From the NCBI RefSeq assembly GCF_900141765.1, contig NZ_FSRK01000001.1, forward strand, positions 2,108,001 to 2,172,000: a DNA stretch of 64,000 nucleotides, read 5' to 3'. Shown here piece by piece: positions 46,114 to 53,833 of this stretch. The notes under the pieces were generated by a model that saw only the letters and a list, made by a program, of their open reading frames with translations, ran no database searches and had not been told where the DNA came from. The stretch's first letter is position 1; every line of letters begins with the position of its first letter. Made by a program: the position numbers and the translations under genes. This stretch comes from Epilithonimonas zeae (lineage in GTDB: Bacteria > Bacteroidota > Bacteroidia > Flavobacteriales > Weeksellaceae).

Positions 46114-46542
46114 ATGAAAAGATTTACACTCAGCATATTTTGTGCTGCTACAATACTTGCTTGCAATAAATCTGCTGACGCCCCTCAAGATTCACACAAT
46201 GACAATGGACCTATCTTAGGGGGAAAAAAGGATAATCACGGGTGCTTGTCTTCTGCAGGACAAAGTTGGAGCGAACTAAAACAGGACTGCATACAGGTAT
46301 TTAACCAGGGTTTTAGATTGAACCCAATTGAAATCGGCAAAGACCAAGAGGTTATCAGTGCATTCATCATTTACAATGACGATCACTCAAAAATAGAACT
46401 CTTTCTGCCTAATGGTTCTGATCAGATGATACTTAAGAAGGTTGACAAGAATACTTACGGCTACTCAAATTATAAGTATGATTCCAACAAATCAATACTC
46501 TATATTAACGGTGCTGAAAAATATAAAGGCAATATTGAATAA
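46114..46542 (+). CDS. hypothetical lipoprotein
   Basis: A 142-residue lipoprotein: lipobox ATILAC with acylated Cys near 17, an Asp/Asn-rich linker, then KDNHGCLSSAGQSWSELKQD, followed by CIQVFNQGFRLNPI, the core of a small Bacteroidota lipoprotein family of unknown function with two conserved Cys. The C-terminal part is beta-rich (IIYNDDHSKIELFLPNG ... KSILYINGAEKY). Likely anchored in the outer membrane facing the periplasm. Confidence 0.75.
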   Translation: MKRFTLSIFCAATILACNKSADAPQDSHNDNGPILGGKKDNHGCLSSAGQSWSELKQDCIQVFNQGFRLNPIEIGKDQEVISAFIIYNDDHSKIELFLPNGSDQMILKKVDKNTYGYSNYKYDSNKSILYINGAEKYKGNIE

Positions 46543-46569
46543 TTAAAATTAATTCTACACTTACACCGG

Positions 46570-46700
46570 CTATTGCCAAGCGGCAGTATTTAATAATGCA
46601 ACCAGAGCCAACCTAAACCATTTTACGTTATTTTGTAAGGGTCCTCGAAAAGCACATTCTTCAAATAGAGGAGCTACAATAGCTATCTCCAACATTATTT
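46570..46700 (-). pseudogene. CPBP intramembrane protease fragment
   Basis: On the minus strand, LEIAIVAPLFEECAFRGPLQ then NNVKWFRLALVALLNTAAWQ and a stop. FEECAFR is the EExxxR active-site motif of CPBP (Abi/CAAX-type) membrane proteases, set in the usual hydrophobic context (APxFEExxFRGxL). Only this one motif region remains; upstream and downstream helices and the FxxxH and HxxxN motifs are absent. An intact CPBP gene with a related motif lies at 48529-49140. Confidence 0.5.
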
Positions 46701-47207
46701 GACATGATGACATCGATTTCATATATGAAGGTATTAAACCTAAAGATCTTAAAGGATCAACAATCCCCCAGCGGAAACATATCATTTGAATCATTGAAGA
46801 CAATAAGACTACAAAAAAACGGGACTGGAATCATCCATAATGTAACCACTATTTTAGACCGCAGACCTGCAGTTGAAGGAGAAGCTTTAAGGCCTGTCAC
46901 AAAATGAAAAAGTTTTGTAGTTTTATCATTTAGCAGCTCAAATATATCACATTAATTTTATGTTCAAGCACAGTTCAGTCTACATATTTATATTAAATTT
47001 TTCTAATAAAAATATTACGATTTGTTGAAATTTACATCTATACATATAGAGTCAATTTTTTAAAAAAAAGCGCCAAAGTAATCCTTCTTTAAATTATCGG
47101 TTGCGAATCAGTCTCCAACATCAGAATTCAATACATCTTAAAATTGTTATTGCTTATTTTACAGGCACCATTCTTGCAAATGTGCTAGTACACTAAAACG
47201 TATTATT
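46701..47207. other. intergenic region, no convincing gene
   Basis: About 500 AT-rich bases between the CPBP remnant and the DUF2383 gene. Short frames exist on both strands but none has coding character I trust. No promoter or terminator passed my criteria. Confidence 0.35.
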
Positions 47208-47657
47208 ATGAACAATGACAAAACAATTTCGATATTAAACGATTTGCTTAATATCACGAATGACAGAATCGCTGGATTTGCAAAAGTCGCCGGAAAGGCA
47301 TGGGAAAACTACAACGATCTTCGACCTGCGTATGATGATATGGTGGCAGAAGCATGGGATATGAAAGAGGAATTGATCGACCTGATTCAAAGCAAAGGTG
47401 GAAATCCTGATGATCAAACCAGCATTTCCGGTGCATTCCACAGAGCCTGGATTGATATTAAGGATACATTCGCTTCTGATAAAGCTGAATCCACGCTTGA
47501 AAATGTAGTTTTTGGAGAGAAAGCGGCTATAGACGCCTTCCAGAATGCGCTCAATAGCGGTGAGCTTTGCCGCGAGAGCGAGGCAGTAATTGGTAAACAT
47601 TTACAGCAGCTTAGTGTTTCCTATAATAAATTTAAAGTGCTTGAAAAAATAAGCTAA
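47208..47657 (+). CDS. DUF2383 / PA2169-family four-helix bundle protein
   Basis: A 149-residue helical protein. ILNDLLNITNDRIAGFAKVA (about 9-28) is the first helix of the DUF2383 ferritin-like bundle, AFHRAWIDIKDTFASDKAES (about 77-96) the third, and a Glu/Lys-rich fourth helix follows. Family members are general stress-associated proteins in Bacteroidota and pseudomonads. Cytosolic; single gene followed by its own terminator. Confidence 0.88.
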   Translation: MNNDKTISILNDLLNITNDRIAGFAKVAGKAWENYNDLRPAYDDMVAEAWDMKEELIDLIQSKGGNPDDQTSISGAFHRAWIDIKDTFASDKAESTLENVVFGEKAAIDAFQNALNSGELCRESEAVIGKHLQQLSVSYNKFKVLEKIS

Positions 47658-47687
47658 ATTATTGAGGATTACATTTGATGATGATTA

Positions 47688-47727
47688 AAAGGGGATAAAA
47701 GCCATACACTAATATTATCCCTTTTTA
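47688..47727 (+). terminator. Rho-independent terminator
   Basis: AAAAGGGGATAA (47688-47699) pairs with TTATCCCTTTTT (47716-47727), one G-T wobble, 16-base loop, ending in T's. It lies 30 bases after the DUF2383 stop. Confidence 0.75.
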
Positions 47728-47985
47728 GACCTTTTTTATTACTATATTAAGTTACAATGAAACTTAAATTGATTCAATGACGCTAATTTTCATAAAACAT
47801 CCATCATCTTTTACAGTTCTTTACTAGCTTAAATGCTTGAGGGATAAAAAAGGAGACATAGCCAATTTGCAGAAATATTATCTCTTGGCGCTAAATTTAG
47901 CATCCGAATTGTACACTCAGTATCTATCTGCAATTTTGATTATCGCTGCTTGAGCTGAGGGCATTTATTTTGTAAAATCATAACT
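47728..47985. other. intergenic region
   Basis: Together with the terminator just before it, this makes a 328-base gap. I see no gene, repeat or complete promoter in it. Confidence 0.35.
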
Positions 47986-48471
47986 ATGAATCAGAATAAA
48001 CCCAGCTATTTAAATTTTAAATCGAAAGATTATCCTTGGAAGCCTGATGTTGACTACAGGAAGTATCCTGAATTGTATAAAGTGGGAAAAGGCGAACAGG
48101 GCGTTTTAATATGCGAACCCTACAAGTCTGAAATCGGTCCTTACTGGCGTTTTAAAACCGAATTAATTGCAAAAGAGAGTTCACAAAAGATTTACTTATT
48201 ATTTTTAGAGTACCTGAAAAATAATGATTTTGTAGGTGCTGATATGGCGAGAAAATACCTACAGATGGGATTTACAAGAGCACGGCGCTATTTTAATTAT
48301 AAAGGTGGGCAAAAATATGACACAGGAAATGATTACAACCAATTAAAAAAAGGAACTGGTGACCCCGAGAAAGCTAAATCTGCAGAAATATTCTACCAGA
48401 AATGGAGAGCAGCAGAAAATAATAAGCAGTACGCAGCTCTGAAAACCGCATGGAAAAAAACAAGGGGATAA
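47986..48471 (+). CDS. DUF4385-domain protein
   Basis: A 161-residue soluble basic protein fully covered by the family: SYLNFKSKDYPWKPDVDYRK (about 6-25), GKGEQGVLICEPYKSEIGPY (about 33-52), WRFKTELIAKESSQKIY, DFVGADMARKYLQMGFTRAR (about 83-102) and RYFNYKGGQKY. Function unknown. The conserved WRFK and MGFTRARRY blocks are intact. Confidence 0.9.
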   Translation: MNQNKPSYLNFKSKDYPWKPDVDYRKYPELYKVGKGEQGVLICEPYKSEIGPYWRFKTELIAKESSQKIYLLFLEYLKNNDFVGADMARKYLQMGFTRARRYFNYKGGQKYDTGNDYNQLKKGTGDPEKAKSAEIFYQKWRAAENNKQYAALKTAWKKTRG

Positions 48472-48528
48472 CTATTGTTTTATGTCTATAATTTAAACAT
48501 ATTTGTTTATTGATGAAAATAATATATT

Positions 48529-49140
48529 GTGAAAAGACATTCTGACTTACTCACTATAATTTCTCCTATTATAATTATCGTTTTTAATATATGCAGCTCT
48601 TTCGTATTTAAATATGAGGTAATAGAATGGTCATTTATTCCGATTACGATGATAGAATGGATGATGATCATCTTTTTCATCTCAATGAATGGTGGAACTG
48701 ATCTTGTGACATTATGGTTAAAAAGACCTTCTAAAAATTGGCTATTGTCTATAGTTTCGTTACTGATCGTTTTGCTATACCCCAACATCTTTTCCAACAT
48801 CAAAAACTTCTGTGGTAGTTGGATGTTAGTTACATCCTATATTTTAATTGCAGTACTCAATCCCTTTTTTGAGGAGTTTTACTGGCGCGGGCTTCTGACC
48901 GATATAACACCGCATTGGAATGCGACTGCCTCTACTTTATATTCAAACCTCCTGTTTACTTTTAATTATGTTGTTTTGCAGGCAAGTTTTAGACAATCTA
49001 CTACGTGGGAAATGATATTATTTATCTTCATTACGAGCATAATATGGTGCATAACCTATCAAAAAACCAACAGCTTGAGATGGGTCATCCTGTCCCACTT
49101 TGTGTGGAATCTATTCACTATTGGTTCTTTTGTTATTTAG
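48529..49140 (+). CDS. CPBP-family intramembrane metalloprotease
   Basis: A 203-residue membrane protein (GTG start) with about six hydrophobic segments. Motif 1 is NPFFEEFYWRGLLTDI (near 112-127, EExxxR-like, here EEFYWR). Motif 2 is expected around FNYVVLQ (near 147-153), and motif 3 HFVWNLF (near 191-197, HxxxN present). Motif 2 His is not obvious, so activity may be altered. CPBP proteins process prenylated or membrane substrates or act in bacteriocin self-immunity. No bacteriocin gene is adjacent. Confidence 0.8.
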   Translation: MKRHSDLLTIISPIIIIVFNICSSFVFKYEVIEWSFIPITMIEWMMIIFFISMNGGTDLVTLWLKRPSKNWLLSIVSLLIVLLYPNIFSNIKNFCGSWMLVTSYILIAVLNPFFEEFYWRGLLTDITPHWNATASTLYSNLLFTFNYVVLQASFRQSTTWEMILFIFITSIIWCITYQKTNSLRWVILSHFVWNLFTIGSFVI

Positions 49141-49175
49141 GAGCGTAATATTTAGAATAATAAATTTTAAAATAC

Positions 49176-49703
49176 CTAATGCTTGCCAGGAATGTTAATA
49201 TCTTGCAAGGAACTTGAACCGCTTATGATATCTGATTTTTTAATCACACTGATCTCACCATTAAGTTCAATAACTACAGCTAAAACTTCATCTAATTTTT
49301 CTATACCTGCCTGACGGACGACAGCATAAATTTCATCCACAGTAATTGCTTCAGTTCTCATATTTTCTTTGAGGTATGCTCCTTTATAGAAAAGTAGACG
49401 TGGTGACGAATTAATTAAATGTTCCATTTTGTCTGAAGTACTAGCAAGTTTAGCGAAGAAATACTGCATCGCTATAATTAACAGTAAAACCATTACACCT
49501 TCTGCTAAAGGAACCATGGCCAGCATCATATAAGCTAAAGTTGAACCTAATGCCACTGTTACCACGAAGTCAAAGGCGTTAAATTTGGCCAGGGTTCGCT
49601 TCCCCGATATTCTTATTAACAGAAAAAGAATAACAAATGAAATAACGGTCATTAGTGCCACCTGTCCGAGTTTTTCCCAATTCTCAAAAAGCAGTTCTTT
49701 CAT
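49176..49703 (-). CDS. YetF/DUF421-domain membrane protein
   Basis: A 175-residue protein: three transmembrane helices (about 15-32, 45-62, 68-85), then the cytosolic DUF421 domain. RISGKRTLAKFNAFDFVVTV then ALGS (about 31-54) is the family signature, and SPRLLFYKGAYLKENMRTEA, AITVDEIYAVVRQAGI and VVIELNGEISVIKK follow. Family members in Bacillus contribute to membrane and spore-germination processes; here the role is unknown. Confidence 0.9.
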   Translation of the reverse strand: MKELLFENWEKLGQVALMTVISFVILFLLIRISGKRTLAKFNAFDFVVTVALGSTLAYMMLAMVPLAEGVMVLLLIIAMQYFFAKLASTSDKMEHLINSSPRLLFYKGAYLKENMRTEAITVDEIYAVVRQAGIEKLDEVLAVVIELNGEISVIKKSDIISGSSSLQDINIPGKH

Positions 49704-49774
49704 TTTTTTTACATTTAGTTTTTAATTGATAAAATAATGCCAGAAAATTAATGCTGTGAGAAATATGTACTGCT

Positions 49775-49842
49775 AAAAAAAATCCCCGCCAGGCGAGGAT
49801 AAAAACTAATAACCATGAAAACTCATATATGCATGAGATCCG
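49775..49842 (-). ncRNA. candidate small RNA with own promoter and terminator
   Basis: On the minus strand a promoter (TTG at 49880-49878, 23 bases, TATTTTTG at 49854-49847) is followed about 40-50 bases later by an imperfect hairpin ATCC-CCGCC/GGCG-GGAT (49782-49800) and seven T's (49781-49775). That predicts a transcript of about 65-70 nt from about 49840. It also contains the short palindrome CTCATGCATATATGAG. No reading frame of note lies in it on this strand. It ends about 70 bases before the YetF start, so a leader or attenuator is the alternative. Confidence 0.45.
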
Positions 49843-49846
49843 GGTG

Positions 49847-49880
49847 CAAAAATACTGTATGCGTCCAATATTGGCATCAA
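49847..49880 (-). promoter_or_regulatory. promoter of the candidate small RNA
   Basis: TTG, 23 bases, TATTTTTG on the minus strand: a full Bacteroidota promoter match at the upper end of allowed spacing. A second TTG lies 11 bases from the -7 box but is too close to act. Confidence 0.5.
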
Positions 49881-50017
49881 GGTTTAATTTATAATTTAAA
49901 TATTTTTAATAAACAGGGTCTATACATTATATCAAAATGACTGTTAACTATACTCATTACTATTTTGATGGTCTGATGTTTGGTTATATGAAAACATTAT
50001 TAATCAAATAGAAATAT

Positions 50018-50845
50018 ATGCCGTACATTACAAAAGATCAAGATGCACAATACAGCATCTACTACGAAGACTTGGGGCAGGGAGAGCCTGTTATTTTAAT
50101 TCACGGATGGCCCTTAAGCGGAAAATCCTGGGAACTTCAGATTCAGGCGCTCTTGGATGCAGGACATCGCGTGATAACTTATGACAGAAGAGGATTTGGT
50201 CAGTCATTTGTAAGCAGCGAAAGTTATGATTACAACACATTAGCTGAAGATCTTCACCAGTTGATATCCCAATTGGAACTTAGAAAACCAGCACTTGTTG
50301 GTTTTTCAATGGGTGGTGGTGAAGTGATCCGATACATCACCAATTACGGAAGTGATAATATCTCAAAAATTGCGCTTGTAGCTTCCATCATCCCACTCGT
50401 TAAAAAGAAGGACGATAATCCGGACGGTGTTCCGCAGGAAAAACTTGATGAGATTATAAACAACCTCAAAGATGATCGCCTCAACTTTTTGGAGAGTTTT
50501 CACATGGATTTCTACAACTATGGTATTCTATCAAAATCTGTGAGCCAAAAACAGCTTGATTACGACTGGAACATTGCTTCACAGGCTTCACCCATTGTAA
50601 CAATTAAAGCAGCGGAAAGCTGGGCTAATACGGATTTCAGATCTGAAGTAGGTGCAGTGACTGTTCCTGTCTTAATTGTTCACGGAGATGATGATAAAGT
50701 TGTTCCTATTAAAACTGCAGGAGATCAGGCAGCGCAACTGATAGGTCATAGTCAGTATCATGTTATTTCAGGTGCTCCACACGGACTAAATATTACTCAT
50801 GCCGAAGAATTGAATCCAATTCTTATAGAATTCTTAAAACAGTAA
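50018..50845 (+). CDS. alpha/beta hydrolase, non-heme chloroperoxidase/esterase type
   Basis: A 275-residue cytosolic hydrolase. Oxyanion segment VILIHGWPLSGKSWE (about 25-39), YDRRGFGQS, nucleophile elbow VGFSMGGGEVIRYI (Ser near 98), acid in VHGDDDKVVP (Asp near 225) and His in GAPHGLNITH (near 255). Cofactor-free haloperoxidase-type esterases have exactly this SMGG and GDxD arrangement. Monocistronic, with a terminator directly downstream. Confidence 0.9.
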   Translation: MPYITKDQDAQYSIYYEDLGQGEPVILIHGWPLSGKSWELQIQALLDAGHRVITYDRRGFGQSFVSSESYDYNTLAEDLHQLISQLELRKPALVGFSMGGGEVIRYITNYGSDNISKIALVASIIPLVKKKDDNPDGVPQEKLDEIINNLKDDRLNFLESFHMDFYNYGILSKSVSQKQLDYDWNIASQASPIVTIKAAESWANTDFRSEVGAVTVPVLIVHGDDDKVVPIKTAGDQAAQLIGHSQYHVISGAPHGLNITHAEELNPILIEFLKQ

Positions 50846-50876
50846 GATATTCCAAAAACTGTTATATATTAACAAG

Positions 50877-50909
50877 GAGCAACGTGAATTGATGTTGCTC
50901 TTTATTTTT
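50877..50909 (+). terminator. Rho-independent terminator
   Basis: GAGCAAC (50877-50883), 10-base loop, GTTGCTC (50894-50900), followed by TTTATTTTT, 31 bases after the hydrolase stop. Confidence 0.85.
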
Positions 50910-51473
50910 GTTAATGCTTAGTAAAATCTAAAGGATATTTTTAATATCTATTTAATTACGTTTGATAATATCCACCACTTATCAAGTTTTACTAATATTA
51001 TCAAATGCTCTATCGATTTCAACATTTCCAGCAGCTGTTCCAATTTAATTCTGGTTTGTAAAGCCAGAGCATTGTCATTGGTAAAGATGTCTAAGAGATA
51101 TGGTCCAATATAAATCCAGACAGTCTTTAATCGCCTGCTCTACTTCGTTAGATTTATGATCATTTTTTTCCAGAATAACCTATCGCCTGATCCCACTAGG
51201 GCTAAGTCCTGCTTAACTATATCGGCTTCTTTATGAGGTATTCATCTACCAGTTCATCTAAAGTATGTACCACAATTTTAAGTAAAAGGTGGCCATTGGA
51301 AAAAGATTTAATATAGTCTACATATTGTTAATTGCAGGACAAATATCAAAGTTGATAGTTCTGGCATCATCTTTTCATACCTGTGCATTCTGCATGTAGC
51401 TTATAAGGTCTTTCTTCTGTCCATGCGGCATTAAAAATTTTTAGCCAGCTTCGAAACCTGCAGTTTTTAAGGA
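50910..51473 (-). pseudogene. probable decayed minus-strand gene, unidentified
   Basis: No open frame is long, but the minus strand shows a chain of protein-like pieces in changing frames. In order: MPHGQKKDLISYMQNAQ (near 51432-51380), NGHLLLKIVVHTLDELVDEY (near 51290-51225), DIVKQDLALVGSGDRLFWKK (near 51215-51155), SNEVEQAIKDCLDLYWTI (near 51150-51095) and DNALALQTRIKLEQLLEMLK (near 51080-51015). This looks like a gene degraded by several frameshifts and stops. I cannot name the family. The right end may also hold the promoter of the phytochrome gene. Confidence 0.35.
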
Positions 51474-53672
51474 ATGGAATTAACCCAATGTCATAACATT
51501 GTTATCAATACACCTGGCTATATACAAAACTTTGGTTATCTGCTGGGAATTAATACACAAAATTTATCAATCGCTTTTTACAGCCAAAACTTAGCAGATA
51601 TATTTGGTTTTAATTCAAATATTATCAATCAAAGTCTTAACAGCATTAATTGTTTTAACAGTATTGCTGAGCACCCGCTATATAGAGAGGCTATCACAGG
51701 TCATTCGGATAAGGTTAAAAATAGCGGACGTATTACATTAAATCACCAAGAATATCATATTGTCGTTTATACATATGATCATTTTCTCTATATTGAATTG
51801 GAACAAGTTATTTTAGCCGATAATGCTGAACAGAAAGCTCTTAAAAATGTTAAGAATCTCATATCAACTAAAGATGGCAACCAGATATGGAATACACTTG
51901 TAAAGGATATCGCAAATATTACTGGCTACGAAAGGGTAATGATATATAAGTTTAATGCCGATGCAACAGGACGTGTTATTGCTGAAGAAAAAAACACTGA
52001 TTTGGAAAGTTTTCTCAATGTACACTATCCTGAAAGCGATATTCCAAAGCAGGCGCGACAACTATATTTGAAAAACTATAAACGTATTATCTCAGACGTC
52101 GAGTCACAACCAGTTCCGATTATTAGTGCTATACCTGACATCGATTTAAGTTTATCTGGGATCAGAGCGATCTCCCCGGTTCATCTTCAGTATCTTAAAA
52201 ATGGTCGGATTGCCTCAAGCTTCAGTATTTCAATTATTATTAATAATGAGCTTTGGGGTATGGTTACCTGCCATCATTCAACAGCTCGACATATTGATCT
52301 TGATGGCAGGATATTATCTGAAATAGCCACATTTATAGCAGCGAATTCATACAGCTCATACAAAGCTTCTCTTGCGCTTAGCTATGATAAGCAGTTGAGT
52401 AAGAGCTGCTTTGAACTTAAGCTTCAACTGCTGTCTAAAAATAATTTCAAAGATTCGATTTTTGAACATTCAGCCCTTATTCATATGTTATCCGAAACAG
52501 ATGGTTTTGCAGCCCTGATTGATGGTCAGATTATAAGCATTGGCGATACACCGGACAACAAACTTATTAGTAGCATAGCACATTGGTTGCAATCCCAATC
52601 TCACAAAGGCTTTTACTTTAATCACTCATTTTACAATGAATTTAGTACCGAACTTGGACTGGATAAAAATTGTTGTGGTATTGCTTCCTGCTTTTTAAAT
52701 GAAGCTCAGGGAGATCTTATGATATGGTTCCGGCGTGAATACAAAGACCATATCAATTGGGCTGGTAGACCAGAAAAAGAAATTGCCATGCTAAACTTTT
52801 ACAAGGAAGAAAAACTGACTTATTCCCCTAGACAGTCCTTTGCAATCTACTGCGAAGAAGTGGTTAATAAATCACGGCCTTGGAGAAAAAAAGATATTCA
52901 AAGACTACAGAAAATAAAAGAAGTTGTTGACCAGACTGCGCAGGAATTTCTTTATAAAACAGAGAGAGCCAACAAGGATCTGAATTTTCTCAATGAAGAG
53001 CTTAAAAGAGTGAATGAAGAATTAGACAGTTATTCTCACACCATATCACATGACCTGGCAACACCACTGACTGTGATGAAGCTGAATATGCAGCTGATGG
53101 CAAAATATAATACAGATCAGCCGACTATTGATAAAATTCATAATGTACTCAACGAAATCGATAATATGTCAGAAATGATGAATAATGTTCTGAGACTGAG
53201 CCGCCTTAAACATTCGGAGTACAACTTTCAGAGCATCGATCCTGCAGACATCATCAATAAAGTCTGTCTCGATTCTAAATTGACCTACAATGAAGATGTT
53301 GAGATCCATATTGGATCAATTTATCCTGTTATTGGTGAAAAAAGCCTTATTCAGCAAGTCTTTCAAAATGTTATTACCAATGCTGTAAAATATTCTTCTC
53401 AGAAGGAAACACCACAAGTAAGCATTAGATCAGCTGTTGAAGGTGATTGGATTATTTATGAAATCCAGGATAATGGCATTGGCATACCCTATGAATCAAA
53501 GCACGATGTTTTCAAGGTTTTTAACCGTATGACTAACTCCAAATCTTTTTTCGGAAATGGTGTCGGATTATCCATTGTCGATAATATTATGAAAAAGCTT
53601 GGAGGCAGTGTGGATTTTGAAAGTGTAGTTGACTCAGGCACAACTTTTTATCTTAAATTTCCTGGCTCTTAA
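51474..53672 (+). CDS. bacteriophytochrome histidine kinase
   Basis: A 732-residue red/far-red light sensor kinase. The N-terminal PAS starts TQCHNIVINTPGYIQNFG: Cys6 is seven residues before the PG of PGYIQ, the spacing of the biliverdin-linking Cys of bacteriophytochromes. GAF (about 125-300): YERVMIYKFNADATGRVIAE, NVHYPESDIPKQARQLYL (the PASDIP Asp is kept), GIRAISPVHLQYLKNG and MVTCHHST (both chromophore His kept). PHY (about 310-490), including WAGRPEKEIAM near 422. Coiled-coil linker, HisKA YSHTISHDLATPLTVMKLNM (His near 525), HATPase (about 620-732) with NVITNAVKYSSQ, DNGIGIP and GNGVGLSIV. No response regulator or heme oxygenase gene adjoins. Confidence 0.94.
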   Translation: MELTQCHNIVINTPGYIQNFGYLLGINTQNLSIAFYSQNLADIFGFNSNIINQSLNSINCFNSIAEHPLYREAITGHSDKVKNSGRITLNHQEYHIVVYTYDHFLYIELEQVILADNAEQKALKNVKNLISTKDGNQIWNTLVKDIANITGYERVMIYKFNADATGRVIAEEKNTDLESFLNVHYPESDIPKQARQLYLKNYKRIISDVESQPVPIISAIPDIDLSLSGIRAISPVHLQYLKNGRIASSFSISIIINNELWGMVTCHHSTARHIDLDGRILSEIATFIAANSYSSYKASLALSYDKQLSKSCFELKLQLLSKNNFKDSIFEHSALIHMLSETDGFAALIDGQIISIGDTPDNKLISSIAHWLQSQSHKGFYFNHSFYNEFSTELGLDKNCCGIASCFLNEAQGDLMIWFRREYKDHINWAGRPEKEIAMLNFYKEEKLTYSPRQSFAIYCEEVVNKSRPWRKKDIQRLQKIKEVVDQTAQEFLYKTERANKDLNFLNEELKRVNEELDSYSHTISHDLATPLTVMKLNMQLMAKYNTDQPTIDKIHNVLNEIDNMSEMMNNVLRLSRLKHSEYNFQSIDPADIINKVCLDSKLTYNEDVEIHIGSIYPVIGEKSLIQQVFQNVITNAVKYSSQKETPQVSIRSAVEGDWIIYEIQDNGIGIPYESKHDVFKVFNRMTNSKSFFGNGVGLSIVDNIMKKLGGSVDFESVVDSGTTFYLKFPGS

Positions 53673-53833
53673 GTTTTATTCCGTAATTCACTAAATCATT
53701 GATAAGACGTCTGATACATTTCATTAGTTTAGACACCGAAATAAGTCTACCTATTTTTTACAAAGTCTAAGATGAGTTGGATGATAATTAATTGTGGAAT
53801 ATATTTTGAATATCTGCTTTGAAATAAAATTAG

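Noticed and set aside
46704-46907. Plus-strand 67-residue frame
   Set aside because: No motif, and it lies in AT-rich debris beside the CPBP remnant on the other strand.
49931-49969. Inverted repeat ATCAAAAT / ATTTTGAT upstream of the alpha/beta hydrolase
   Set aside because: The arms are 23 bases apart and very AT-rich; chance is likely.
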